NCBI RefSeq assembly: GCF_963576615.1
Contig: NC_088712.1
Span: forward strand, 53,859,114-53,923,113
Length of the DNA: 64,000 nt
Reading direction: 5' to 3'
DNA from: Watersipora subatra
Taxonomy: Eukaryota; Bryozoa; Gymnolaemata; Cheilostomatida; Watersiporidae
Within the stretch, counting starts at the first letter, position 1; each line of letters opens with the position of its first letter. Shown here in pieces: positions 1 to 10,233 of this stretch. The position numbers were made by a program, and so were the translations under genes. The notes beneath the pieces are model-generated. The model saw nothing but the letters and a program-made list of their open reading frames with translations. It was not told where the DNA came from and did no database searches.

Positions 1-3000
1 CAGACCTTGGTGACTTCCTCCGCAAATTTTGTAGGCGGTAATAGGAAAAAGACTATTGACTACAAAACACAGCCTGTGACCTTTGACTCATGTGTAAGAA
101 TGAGAGACCAAAAAACGAGCGACTTTGGAGCGATGACTGAAGCAAATGGGGTTTACAAGACCGACAATAAGGTTGACGTCAGGTACATATCCGGCTTTAA
201 ATGCTGTCAGACCTACTCCTTCACGGCCTCGAACGCATACCTCTACGAGACCATAGTCTTAAAGAGACATGGGGATGGCGAGGTTATGGAGAGCGTGGTT
301 GGAGTGGTGTCGCACTGTATTTACGAGCAAGGTACATGTAGCCTTAGGGACGGGTCTTTTCTAATGTGGACCCCGGACAAAAATGAGACATGTGACTTCC
401 TGTTTCAGAGGAAGTATGACGGACAAGCGCAAGCTAATACGTGGCTCTCGGAAGATGGTGAATTGGCACTGACCTTCACCCGAAACACCACCTTCTCCAT
501 GAGTGCGCAGTGTGGCGGACAGCTCGAAATATCTGACCAGCAGATCGCCGTGAGGAGACCCCAGTCCAGAGGACGAAGGGAGGCAGAGCCAACCAAAGGG
601 GGTCTGGTGGTCAGTTCGGAGCTGAATGCCCGCCTGCAAGCGGTGGAGTGGAGGATGAGAGATAACCTAGTTACCATGTTCCGAGCTGCCCTTACTGCCA
701 CTTGCCAATACATGAAAACTACGACCCAACTACTAACTACTTCATTAGCAGGTAACCCCACCTTAGCTACTAGACTGTTGACTAAACAAACTTACTTGTT
801 TGCGCGACTAACTGGAAATCTCATTACGGCTTATCCATGTGAGCCAGTAGACGATTACCATATCATCGCCTCAGACACCTGCAGTGACAGAATCCCAATG
901 ACAGTCATAATTAATGACGAAAACATGACTCTATTCATGGACACGCACACGCATATCCTCTACAGAAACACTCATTCAGACGACTGTGCCTTAGATGTGG
1001 AAATACCTGTGGTGTTGAGCGATAAGGCTTATTTCTACCATCACCAAACCGGCACACTGACAGAAATAGGCAAAACTGACACACTAAATCTGGTCTCTCT
1101 GAACTACTCATCGACAGCCTTCCCACTTAATGGCACCATCATTCACAATCTTGTCTTACATGACTGGAAGGAATTCGGACACAAATATAGTTTAAATGAC
1201 TTGCAGGGAGAAAATGCAAAACAAAAAGCCGTTCTCGAATATCTAGGAATCTCTTCTCACGTACATGCCGACCCGCAGCAACAGGCTGGAACCATGGCCC
1301 GGTCCATAGTTAAAAAGGGAACTTTTGCTTTTCTAACAAATTTAAAAGAAGTAGACCTAAAACAATTGTGGATTTTTGTTTGTTGTATCATTGTAACAAT
1401 AAAAACCTTGTGGCTATTAATTAGAACATGTACTCGCTGTAAGTCTCTGTTGAAGGAACCAAAGCAGAGGCTAAATAACTATATGTGGGGTGGTGGCACT
1501 AATGGCTCGGGAGCAAGTACTAACCTCTCGGTGCAGGTCAACCAGCAGGGCGCTGGGGAAATCCGCCAGGACTCAGCTGAGGCGGAGGACCCCGCTGAGA
1601 TGGCTCTCACGGCTCCGCCTCATCCTCCTTCCCGCAAGGATACTCCAATAACCAGTGAGTTGTATGAGGATGACCCGTCAAGAACGCTTCCTCGTCCGAC
1701 TCGGAGACCCAGGAGGGGCCGCCCCCGGCGGTCGGCTAGGTTCGCTCCGACTGTACATGACCTCCTCTGTGGCTCTTCCTCCTCACACCTGTCCTTGACC
1801 CGCTTGAAGGTGAACGGGACCCCGATGGACGCCCTGATCGATACTGGAGCCCAGGTGAGTACCATGACCCAGGAGCTCTGCAGCAGACTCGGCCTCTCCA
1901 GGTGGGTACGGAACAGTTGCAGGGCTATCCGCTCTGTAACAGGTAATGTAGTCAAGGGAATAGGCGAAGTGTATGCACCATTACAGTTTGAGCCGGAAGT
2001 GAGATGTAAGGGATTATTCTTGATACTAGCCAGTTGTCCCTACGACCTTATTATAGGCGTAGATAATCTTAAGAAGTTTGGTCACGTGGGGTTTGAATAC
2101 ACCTCCGGAAGGCTCAGACTAAGTTTTAATCCTCACCAGGTGCGTACACTTCGTGACCTTGATGTATTAATAACCGACAGGGTGGACACCGGTAAACAAC
2201 TAGCCACATTACATACAGATTTAGTTTTCCCGCCTATGACAGATACAAGATTTACAGTACCTTGCTCAGAATTTGGCGGGAAAGTCACCGTCCTATTTGA
2301 GCCGGGACATCTACATGAGGATTTGATCCTCTCAAGGTCAGTCAATCAAGCCGAGGGCCACTTTGGGTGCCGAGTAGTTAATACCAGTGAGAACCATGTG
2401 GTGGTGTACCGAGGCACGCCTTTGGGGGTGTTGGAGGCCCTTCCTGCCGAGGTTGTTTTGGACCAGTGCACACTGGACCCGGCAGTTTTGACTCCTCCAG
2501 GGGCGCCTCTCGAGGATGTGGTGTCCAAGGTAGACCTGTCCAAATCGGTTCTCACTGAAAATGAAAAGCATGATTTGCGAAAGTTCTTGCACACCAAATC
2601 AAGAGCTTTCGCCACACATGATTATGATTTAGGGAGAATCACGGGGTTAGCAGGTAGAGTATGTGATACGGGAGACACCTTACCCATCAAGAAAGCTCCC
2701 TATCGTTTGCCCGTCTCGCAGCGAGAACCGCTGGATCGTGAAATTCAGAGAATGTTACAGGCAGGTCTAATTGAGCCCGGAAACCAATCAGCATGGGCAT
2801 CCCCGGTCCTATTAGTGAAGAAGAAGGAAGGAGCTTGGCGACTGTGCACAGACTATCGGGCGATCAACGCTGCCACCAAGAAGCTGTGTCATCCTCTTCC
2901 ACATCAAGACTCCGTGCGGGAGATGCTATCCGGACAGGGCCTGTACACAACTATCGACCTCCAGAAGGCGTATTGGCAATTGGAGTTGGACAGCGAGGAG

Positions 3001-5445
3001 GATAGAGACCGCTCAGCCTTCGTCACCTACAACAACGTGTGGAGGTACCGATGTTTACCCTTTGGCATGACTAATGCACCCAGTGTATTTCAACGGGCTG
3101 TCTCAGTTATACTGGGAAATCTTTTGTGGGTAGAATGTCAGTGTTTTTTAGATGATATTTTAATCTTTTCACCCCCAAATTATGCTGAGCATAAAAGGCG
3201 GATTGGCAATGTTTTGGACAAGTTCATCCAGTATGGAGTTAAAATTAACCCTGCGAAATCTGTTTGGGCACGAGCTGAAGTGCAATACCTAGGGTACGTG
3301 TTTACTTCAGTAGGCAGTAAGCCCGCCCCTGGCTTAGTGGAAAAGATACACAAATTTCCCTCACCTCATGATTTACCCTCTTTACGCCGTGCACTAGGCA
3401 TGTTAAATTTTTATCGAGCATATATCAGTAACTATAGTGAAAAAGCACAGCCGCTAATAGACTTGTTGAAGAAAGATAGAACATTTACGTGGTCTAAAGA
3501 GTGTGAAGAAGCATTTACTTACCTGAAGGCAAGACTGGTCGAGTTTCCGGTGTTACGGTTTCCTAATTTCAGCCTCCCCTTTTTCTTACACACTGACAGC
3601 TCGGGTTATGCACTGGGGGCTCAGTTGTGCCAGTATGTCAAGGGTAAGTTGCATCCGGTGGCATACTATAGCAGAAGTTTAAACGAAACTGAGCAGAGGT
3701 ACAGCACATTTGAGCGAGAAGGCTTGGCCATCGTGGATGCTTGCACTCATTTTAGGCACCTGGTGCTGGGTTACCCCCTTACAGTGGTAACGGATCATGC
3801 ACCCCTACAGTGGCTCATGACAGCAAATCATAAGAACTCTAGGCTGGCCAAGTATTCTTTGAAACTTCAGGAGTACAACTTAAAGGTAGTTTACAAACCT
3901 GGTAAGACACATGTAGTTCCCGACGCCTTGTCCAGAGCCATTTACACAACTGAAGGGTTCGTGGGAGCTACCGCTTTGTATTTGAATGCGTCTCCAACTG
4001 AGGTTGATGATTTTAGTAGGAGACAGAGAGAGGACCACTTCCTGGGACAGATTCTCGGCCTCCTACAAAGCGGGACCATTCCACACCAGCTGGACGTGAC
4101 CCAGAAGCGACACCTCCAATTACATCGCGACAAGTACTCCGTCCATGGTCACGTGCTCTACTTCCATCCTGCCGGCAGCACTCGCCCGTTACTTTGCGTG
4201 CCTCATTCCATGCAGCTTGACGTATTGCAGGCATACCATTCCGGTTTGTTTGGTTGCCATGTTGGGAGGAAGCGTACCCTCGGACGACTAGCCCAGAAAT
4301 ACTACTGGCTGGGAATGCACCAGACCGTTGCTGCCTTCGTGGAAGCCTGTGTACTCTGCAATCAGAGAAAGAGAACTCATTCCAAGCCGGTGTACCCACT
4401 CCAGCCACTAGGATGCGAACGCCCCTTCGCTAGGGTGAGTACAGACATGCTTGGGCCACTACCTGTCACTCAGCAGGGCAATCGGTACATACTGGCATTT
4501 CAGTGTTGCTTCACAAAGTACGTGGTGGCAGTACCAGTGCCTGACAAGGCCAAGGCCACAGTGGCCGAGGCTTTGGTTCAGCACGTGATATTGCCACTAG
4601 GCATGCCAGGCGTCCTGCTGAGCGACAATGGTGGCGAATTTGTGAACGGGGTTATGAAGGAACTGACCTCCCTGTTGGGAATTGAGAAGAAAGAGACTAC
4701 CCCCTTTCACCCGGCCACTAATGGCCTCATTGAGCGTTTCTTTTCCACTTACAGTAATCTGATGGCAACCATGGTCAGCTCATGCCAGGACGACTGGGAT
4801 AAGTTGACCCCCTTTGTCATTCACAGTTATAATAATACCCAGCATGCCAGTACAGGTTTTACTCCCACTTACCTCCAGTGCGGGAGGGAAATTGACATTC
4901 CTTTTGATCTCTGTGTACCTGCCTCTTTGCCTGAAACCTATAATGAAGATAAAAGCGTTGCCGAAACCACTCGTGAATTCCTAGCTGTAGCATGGCGTTT
5001 GGCAAGTGACAATATTGAAAGTGCTCAGCGCACGTACAAATTTTACCATGATATGCATGCTAGGCAACACAAATATGTGGTAGGAGATACAGTCTATGTC
5101 TTAGTACCTCGCACCCTACCTGGGAAAGTGAAGAAATTCACGTCTCAGTTCCACGGCCCTTATGTCTTGACTGGCTTGAGAGGATTAAATGCCCGTGTTA
5201 AAGCTATGAATGTAGACGGTAATCCTACCGGAGTAGAGTTTGTTGTCCACTTAGAGCGCCTAAAAAGGGCTGCTTCTCCACTTGCGCAATTTGTTAAACC
5301 TGCCTACGTGTCCAAAACACTAATCCCTACACCAGACGGCCACGTAGATAATACCCTTTCAGACGGGCACGTGAATAACCAGTCACGCGCTCCTCAGCCT
5401 AAGCCCAGGAACCATACGTATAACCTGCGGTCCAATACGCAGTGA
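1..5445 (+). CDS. Envelope-like glycoprotein fused in frame to Ty3/metavirus-type pol (5' end outside window)
   Basis: The frame is open from base 1 and runs 1814 codons to TGA at 5443-5445. The TTG at 7 is not a real start, so the N terminus lies upstream. Residue numbers count from that TTG. Residues 1-470 look like a viral-type surface glycoprotein: many cysteines, several N-glycosylation sequons, a dibasic furin-like site RGRR at 188-191, one membrane segment at about 454-473 and a short basic tail. A Pro/Arg-rich linker leads to an aspartic protease (DTGA 612-615), reverse transcriptase (FLDD 1047-1050), RNase H (Asp 1197), an HHCC zinc finger (H1411, H1418, C1448, C1451), a DDE integrase (D1480, D1540, E1576; D-x59-D-x35-E), a GPY/F module near 1715 and a YNLRS-type tail. 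The pol part is clearly Ty3/metavirus. No gag or CCHC knuckle is visible. Having envelope ahead of pol in one frame is unusual. No stops or frameshifts are seen, so it is probably young. The glycoprotein family is not assignable by eye. Confidence 0.9.
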   Translation, partial: QTLVTSSANFVGGNRKKTIDYKTQPVTFDSCVRMRDQKTSDFGAMTEANGVYKTDNKVDVRYISGFKCCQTYSFTASNAYLYETIVLKRHGDGEVMESVVGVVSHCIYEQGTCSLRDGSFLMWTPDKNETCDFLFQRKYDGQAQANTWLSEDGELALTFTRNTTFSMSAQCGGQLEISDQQIAVRRPQSRGRREAEPTKGGLVVSSELNARLQAVEWRMRDNLVTMFRAALTATCQYMKTTTQLLTTSLAGNPTLATRLLTKQTYLFARLTGNLITAYPCEPVDDYHIIASDTCSDRIPMTVIINDENMTLFMDTHTHILYRNTHSDDCALDVEIPVVLSDKAYFYHHQTGTLTEIGKTDTLNLVSLNYSSTAFPLNGTIIHNLVLHDWKEFGHKYSLNDLQGENAKQKAVLEYLGISSHVHADPQQQAGTMARSIVKKGTFAFLTNLKEVDLKQLWIFVCCIIVTIKTLWLLIRTCTRCKSLLKEPKQRLNNYMWGGGTNGSGASTNLSVQVNQQGAGEIRQDSAEAEDPAEMALTAPPHPPSRKDTPITSELYEDDPSRTLPRPTRRPRRGRPRRSARFAPTVHDLLCGSSSSHLSLTRLKVNGTPMDALIDTGAQVSTMTQELCSRLGLSRWVRNSCRAIRSVTGNVVKGIGEVYAPLQFEPEVRCKGLFLILASCPYDLIIGVDNLKKFGHVGFEYTSGRLRLSFNPHQVRTLRDLDVLITDRVDTGKQLATLHTDLVFPPMTDTRFTVPCSEFGGKVTVLFEPGHLHEDLILSRSVNQAEGHFGCRVVNTSENHVVVYRGTPLGVLEALPAEVVLDQCTLDPAVLTPPGAPLEDVVSKVDLSKSVLTENEKHDLRKFLHTKSRAFATHDYDLGRITGLAGRVCDTGDTLPIKKAPYRLPVSQREPLDREIQRMLQAGLIEPGNQSAWASPVLLVKKKEGAWRLCTDYRAINAATKKLCHPLPHQDSVREMLSGQGLYTTIDLQKAYWQLELDSEEDRDRSAFVTYNNVWRYRCLPFGMTNAPSVFQRAVSVILGNLLWVECQCFLDDILIFSPPNYAEHKRRIGNVLDKFIQYGVKINPAKSVWARAEVQYLGYVFTSVGSKPAPGLVEKIHKFPSPHDLPSLRRALGMLNFYRAYISNYSEKAQPLIDLLKKDRTFTWSKECEEAFTYLKARLVEFPVLRFPNFSLPFFLHTDSSGYALGAQLCQYVKGKLHPVAYYSRSLNETEQRYSTFEREGLAIVDACTHFRHLVLGYPLTVVTDHAPLQWLMTANHKNSRLAKYSLKLQEYNLKVVYKPGKTHVVPDALSRAIYTTEGFVGATALYLNASPTEVDDFSRRQREDHFLGQILGLLQSGTIPHQLDVTQKRHLQLHRDKYSVHGHVLYFHPAGSTRPLLCVPHSMQLDVLQAYHSGLFGCHVGRKRTLGRLAQKYYWLGMHQTVAAFVEACVLCNQRKRTHSKPVYPLQPLGCERPFARVSTDMLGPLPVTQQGNRYILAFQCCFTKYVVAVPVPDKAKATVAEALVQHVILPLGMPGVLLSDNGGEFVNGVMKELTSLLGIEKKETTPFHPATNGLIERFFSTYSNLMATMVSSCQDDWDKLTPFVIHSYNNTQHASTGFTPTYLQCGREIDIPFDLCVPASLPETYNEDKSVAETTREFLAVAWRLASDNIESAQRTYKFYHDMHARQHKYVVGDTVYVLVPRTLPGKVKKFTSQFHGPYVLTGLRGLNARVKAMNVDGNPTGVEFVVHLERLKRAASPLAQFVKPAYVSKTLIPTPDGHVDNTLSDGHVNNQSRAPQPKPRNHTYNLRSNTQ

Positions 5446-5483
5446 CACTCTCTTTTCTTCTAGTTTTTTGTGTATAATCATTT

Positions 5484-6081
5484 ATGCGTATACTTATTAA
5501 CTTTGAGTTTGCGTACGATAGCGTAGTCCCTTCCTATTGGTTAGCTAATTTCCATTTAGCATTGTGTGCCCTTCGTAGCTATGCCGTCACGCTCAGTGAC
5601 CGCGGCTTACGCCTGCTTGCCCTTGTTGTATGTATAACCCTTGAATTCTCGAACGCTACCCATGCAAATAAATTTTATTGTGAGTAATAAGTCACAAGTA
5701 TGGATATAGAAGAAAGCTATGCTGATTTATTGTATCTTGTAAAAACTTATCAGAAGCTACAAAAATGCTTCACAAAAAGAGGTGATGATTTAATCCGTAG
5801 AACTATGTACGTGGGGTAGGATCCTGACGCTCGGTGATTGTTTATATTTTATTCGCTGTTTATTCCCTCTTGGTTTATCCTTTATACTTTGTTTCTCTTT
5901 GTGCCCGCCATTCATGGTGCCTTGATATGGATTTTTGCGCTTTGTTTGCGCAGCCTTGCCGGTCTCGGATACCACTGTGTTTATTATTCCTGATGAGGCT
6001 GCACCTGTCAAACATGAAATTTATTATAACACCCTCGCCTCAGTTCATAAGGCGAGCGTAGGAACGTTCACGCTTGGTTGA
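5484..6081 (+). CDS. Possible spliced envelope-type small ORF downstream of pol
   Basis: An ATG at 5484 opens a 67-codon frame with a hydrophobic, signal-peptide-like stretch (LLALVVCITL) near its end. A consensus donor GTGAGT begins at 5680, just before the frame stops. A pyrimidine-rich acceptor ending CAG is at 5951-5953. Removing 5680-5953 keeps the frame open to TGA at 6079-6081, for 107 codons. A secreted leader straight after pol is where a normal retroelement would place env, so this may be the start of a second, truncated envelope gene. This is inference from splice-site fit. An AATAAA at about 5668 could instead mark transcript end. No homologue is recognised. Confidence 0.25.
5700..5819 (+). 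CDS. Small ORF, 39 codons, unknown
   Basis: ATG at 5700 to TAG at 5817-5819. The peptide is charged and amphipathic (starts MDIEESYADLLYLVK), with a heptad-like leucine/tyrosine pattern. It lies between the pol stop and the LTR-like region, inside the putative intron of the preceding entry. It could be a small accessory ORF or chance; nothing supports expression. Confidence 0.12.
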   Translation: MDIEESYADLLYLVKTYQKLQKCFTKRGDDLIRRTMYVG

Positions 6082-7307
6082 TTTTGGCAATACTCCTTAG
6101 TAATTATCCGGACTAACTATTCTAACCCAATCAATGTTGTAGCACAATGGCGTACCCTATACAAGTAGGTTATCGCCACAGCCTGACCGTGTTTTAATTT
6201 AATCTGGTACACTCATGTTATGTTCATCAAGTGACCCAGCTGGTGGGCCACTACAACCACTTTCTATGACCTTATACTTTATATTATGCCAAGTAGTCCC
6301 TTGTCACAGATACATGTAGAATATTTTAACAGTACTAACCTGATGAGGTGGTAAATGGGGGGAATCCGTAAGATCCCAGTAGCGTGGGTGAAGGGAGGTG
6401 ATAGGTATCGTTGCAGGAAGGGGAGCCGAGGGAGACTCGCGGCTCTTCCGGTGTAGCTCTTCGTCATGGCTGTCGGTAAGTCTCGTTAAGCGTTTGACGA
6501 AAAGTGGTAAGAAAGGAGGAAAGGAGATGCCCCGGAGGAGGCCAAATACGAATACGAACGAGAAGATGTGGCACCCCGTAGAGTCCAGGTACGGGAATGC
6601 AAGTTGCAAAAGGATGACACACGACAAAAACCTTGCTGCCGAACCACCGACGGGGGTGGCGCCTATCCAGCATACTTTACTGAGATTAATTTGAATTGTT
6701 GGTTTGAATAGTAATAATGTTTTTAGTTGAAACTGGAAGTAAGCTGAGCACAGTTGCATTACATGAATTTTATGAATGAATTTTCTTAACGAATTTAATT
6801 TTAAACAAAATTAATTGTAAACACGTTTAACCATGGAACCTTTTGGAAGAAGAGGCCTGGGGATTTTTTGGCCCTTTGGCCATTCGCATGCCATAATCAT
6901 GGTTTAAGTTATAGGTTCCTACCCCTCCCCGCTTGGTTAGCCTTGAGGAGACAGGACCTTGAGATAGAACTTTGAGACTGCATGCAGACATTGTCAATGC
7001 CTTACGACCCACCACAACCCATAGCCACAATATGTCTGTCCTTCAATGACCTTATGGGGCCTGTTCTACCACTGAGGGAGGCTCCTAAGTCATGAGAGCC
7101 ATTGTCTCTGACCCGCCTCCCTCCAAATGAGTGAGTAGACAATGTCTCGTGCAAGAGGAATGCTAGAGGTAGCGGCCAAAGTCACCCACCCTTCCAGATA
7201 AAAAAAAAAAAAAAAAAAAATTTATATGGGAGGAACACTTGTGCTGCTGTTTGTTTTTATTACTGTTAGGCGCAGAGAACCAGGAAGTTGCCCACTGCGT
7301 CAGCTGT

Positions 7308-7420
7308 CTACCTTAACCTTCTACACTATCCAAGCTACCTTAACCTTCTACACTATCCAAGCTACCTTAACCTTCTACACTATCCAAACTACCTATATCG
7401 TCTACATTGTCCCAGCTATC
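7308..7420. repeat. 27-bp tandem repeat, three clear copies
   Basis: Copies of a unit starting ctaccttaaccttctacact occupy 7308-7334, 7335-7361 and 7362-7388, almost identical, followed by a decayed fourth copy to about 7420. It lies in the LTR-like region. Confidence 0.85.
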
Positions 7421-8321
7421 TAGATCTACCTGGCCTGCCTGACACTAAACTGGAGGTTAGATGAAAGTCAGCCCCAACCCCCAGGACAGTTGGTTAACGA
7501 GGCAAGTGTACGCCAATAACGTGAATTGGATTGGTGTGTGGATAAAATCGTTGTTTGTCGAAGTTGGTTTTGTGATTTTTTTTTTACGGCTTTCTATGTT
7601 TTTTGTTTTGGTTTTCTTTCTTATATGGTTTATTTTTCTTTTGGTATTCCGTACATTTGGTTAGAGTTTTTGCTTCGCCTTTGTGAGAACTTTTACTCCT
7701 GTAGTTTGTGTATTTTGTTTTAGCCTGGCAGTCGGCTCTGGAGGACGGATAACCAACCCGGGTAGAGTTCGTGAATGTGGACGAATTGGGAGTCATGCAA
7801 CCCTGCGCTTATTTACCAGCCACCCCTGAGTGTACCAGAGAAGCTATATATCACCAACGATCGTGGGATTGTCCATATGCATACATATATCTATACCAAA
7901 TACGAACTACCATGTCCTTGTCTGGAGTCGTCTCCCGTGCCGTTCGACTGGCGGATGGGGGAGGTGTAAGGTTCCCACGGATCCGAATTCCCACGATCGA
8001 AACGGATCTCAACATGACACTCATCCGAACATTTATACAGATTTACTTAACCAGCAGATACCCCTCACACCAACAAACTGACATTCTAAAGACCATCTAT
8101 CAACGATTCACATGAACATAGAAATACTCCGCCTAGGGTTGCATGACTATGTAAAATTTATCTAACCGAAGTAAATTAACTCTACCCATCTTGGCTCTCC
8201 GTTTTCCGAGTCTTATGGTTTCAAGCAACCATAAAGCTATTTCCCATTTACCATAGTGTTATATTTTTAGTATATCTTATTCCTCAAACATTTTAATCCG
8301 AACAAGGCGTGGCCTCACTTT

Positions 8322-8551
8322 TTATATATATATGGCCCCTTCATTGTTATCAAAGGGGAGCTTGTTGTATTAACCTCTGGAGGAACATATTTTATCATTT
8401 TATTCTACGTTTTGAGACTTCTACTACACACTCTCTCTCTCTCGACGCCAGGTATTTTCCAACTGTGTTTCAGTTCCTCATTTTAACAGCCATTGTCTAA
8501 CTTTTTAATTAACTTTTAAACTTGTGTTCATTTTATTGTATAATTAATAAA
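8322..8551 (+). promoter_or_regulatory. TATA box and polyadenylation signal of an LTR-like unit
   Basis: A TATATATATAT motif at 8322-8332 is followed after about 215 bases by AATAAA at 8546-8551, with a CTCTCTCTCT tract between. TATA then polyA signal within 250 bp is typical of an LTR (U3, R and U5). The downstream GCCGGGGTCTCGCAGCC at about 8708 could be a leader or primer-binding region but does not match the usual TGG start. Confidence 0.4.
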
Positions 8552-8699
8552 TCATTCTTGCTTTGGTTTCCTTGTAAAATAACTAGCTGATTGAACCAAC
8601 CGCAAACTAATCATCAATAATCTCAAGAGAGAACAACTTCCAAAGAATCAGGTCAAATTAAAAACATAAAGATTGCCTCTATTTTTGGGCAAATCTTTA

Positions 8700-9045
8700 C
8701 ATTACTGCCGGGGTCTCGCAGCCGATATGGGAACCACACTCATCTGAGTGACTACTAGCGGATGTGCCCTTGAATGGGCAGATCAAATAACTTCAGAGGA
8801 AGCTGGACTTGTACTAACCACGGTCTCTAGTGCCATGGCCACCATAATTACCTATGGTAAATATGGTAGGTTAGTAAATAGCCATGTTAGTCTACATTTA
8901 CCAACCCACCAACTTAATCAATTCTCCATGCTGCGAGGAGAAACTAAGGCGTTGGAATGGGAGGCAAAATATGCTAATGTGCCTCTCTGAGAGCTAAAAA
9001 CTGGGAAGCACGATGCTATTGTCACGGGACACCGTCAAGTGTTAG
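8700..9045 (+). pseudogene. Possible retroelement leader and gag start remnant
   Basis: Directly after the LTR-like end, an open frame runs from the ATG at 8748 to a stop at 8988-8990 (80 residues); after that TGA the same frame stays open until the AT-rich block. The sequence is not AT-rich like its surroundings and sits where a 5' leader and gag would follow an LTR. No capsid or zinc-knuckle motif is recognised. If correct, LTR then leader after a complete pol unit means a tandem or truncated second element. Confidence 0.22.
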
Positions 9046-9618
9046 CTGCCATTCTTATAGACTACTATGAAAGTAGATTATTAATATAATATATTGAATT
9101 ATTTATATTATTATAATTTATTAATTAATTAATATATATTAATATATTATTTATCAACATATAGTAGACTTTCGTAGTAATATATATTAATATATACTAT
9201 CTTAATATATAATTAATATATATTAATTTTGTATATTATATAGTAATATTAATCTATATACATTAGTTTATATAGGCTCTAGATAAACTACAATACTTAT
9301 TACACTTATTAACACTATAATAACAGTTATTAGCACTATAATAACGGTTATTAACACTATAATAACAGTTATTAACACTACAATAACGGTTATTAACACT
9401 ATAATAACAGTTATTAACACTACAATAACGGTTATTAACACTACAATAACGGTTATTAACACTAATAACGGTTATTAACACTATAATAACAGTTATTAAC
9501 ACTATAATAGCGGTTATTAACACTATAATAACGGTTATTAACACTATAATAACAGTTATTAACACTATAATAGCGGTTATTAACACTATAATAACGGTTA
9601 TTACAACTGCCATTCTTA
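9046..9618. repeat. AT-rich insertion flanked by a 12-bp direct repeat
   Basis: CTGCCATTCTTA occurs at 9046-9057 and again at 9607-9618. Between them lie about 550 bp made of an AT-only block (9070-9260, many TTAATATATA words) and a 21-bp minisatellite. The flanking copies look like a target-site duplication or slippage footprint splitting one ancestral sequence. Which one cannot be decided from one locus. Confidence 0.6.
9290..9604. repeat. 21-bp minisatellite, about 15 copies
   Basis: The unit is ttattaacactataataacr, ending in cagt or cggt. Copies alternate between the aacagtt and aacggtt forms, so a 42-bp higher-order period is visible in places. The multiple-of-three length keeps minus-strand frames open (repeated VLITVIIVLI), which are not genes. 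Confidence 0.9.
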
Positions 9619-9650
9619 CGACACTCCTTTAGCAAGCCAGTTTAACTCAC

Positions 9651-9942
9651 CTTTCCTTCCTTCATCTGTTTTATGGCACTCACTAGAGAAGAGGCTGTCT
9701 GTTTCATCAGCTCTTCCTGTCCAGCGGCAATAAGTTGTGACATGTGCCCAGGTAACAGCGAGGATAAGAGTTGTAAAACATCAGCGCTCATCGCTATGGT
9801 GTGAGCCAATGAATGAAGTTTGGTACAGAGCGATTCGAGCACTTGCAAAAGCCCGACGAGGCACGCTGACACGACAGATATCTGCATGGGAACATGACAA
9901 CATGGAACAAGTACTGTCAGCTGTTTTAAAAATGGTGCATAC
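9651..9942 (-). CDS. Exon (last seen) of unidentified minus-strand gene
   Basis: The minus-strand frame encodes 97 leucine-rich helical residues ending QMKEGK. The left edge is a consensus donor (G|GTGAGT). Read through, the frame stops two codons later, so this could also be the terminal exon. Two acceptors are possible: TTTTTTAG before 9942, or AAAACAG before 9920. The second gives a 270-bp exon that joins in phase to the exon at 12288-12507; the first would need one more small exon. Contains LLQVLESLCTKLHSLAH and LLSSLLPGHMSQL. Looks HEAT/ARM-like; no family named. Confidence 0.65.
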
Positions 9943-10233
9943 CTAAAAAATATGGTTTTCTCAACCAAGTCAGTGTTACCACTTTTATCATTACGTATCA
10001 TCGACTGCAGATGTTGGTAATACTCTAGTCTTTATAAAATAACACATTCAGGATCTTGTTAACTGCTGTCATATGCTGTCTGCTGCTGTGTTAATTGAAA
10101 TATGGAGAATATGGAGCATCACCAATAATAAATTCTACTTAGGTTAGTGTATCTATTCTATGTTACTTCTATTAGCCAATAAGATGCTAGTTTTCTGAAC
10201 AATTAATGAATTCCAACTTCTCTCAAGTATTTA

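Larger units (their letters stand above)
6082..8700 (+). mobile_element. LTR-like and untranslated region of the retroelement
   Basis: About 2.6 kb without a gene follow the pol unit. Purine-rich tracts that could prime plus-strand synthesis occur at about 6388-6398 and 6509-6526. A 20-A run is at 7201-7220 and a 27-bp tandem repeat at 7308. Towards the end come a TATA box (8322) and AATAAA (8546), the order expected of U3-R-U5. The stretch may end near 8698 (...TTTACA). The second LTR is outside the window, so no LTR-LTR comparison is possible and the boundaries are guesses. Confidence 0.4.

Noticed and set aside
7..9. TTG at base 7 as the start of the glycoprotein-pol ORF
   Set aside because: The frame is open to base 1 and no ATG is there; the true start is outside the window.
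9263..9613. 116-codon minus-strand ORF of VLITVII repeats
   Set aside because: 21-bp minisatellite; no unique sequence.
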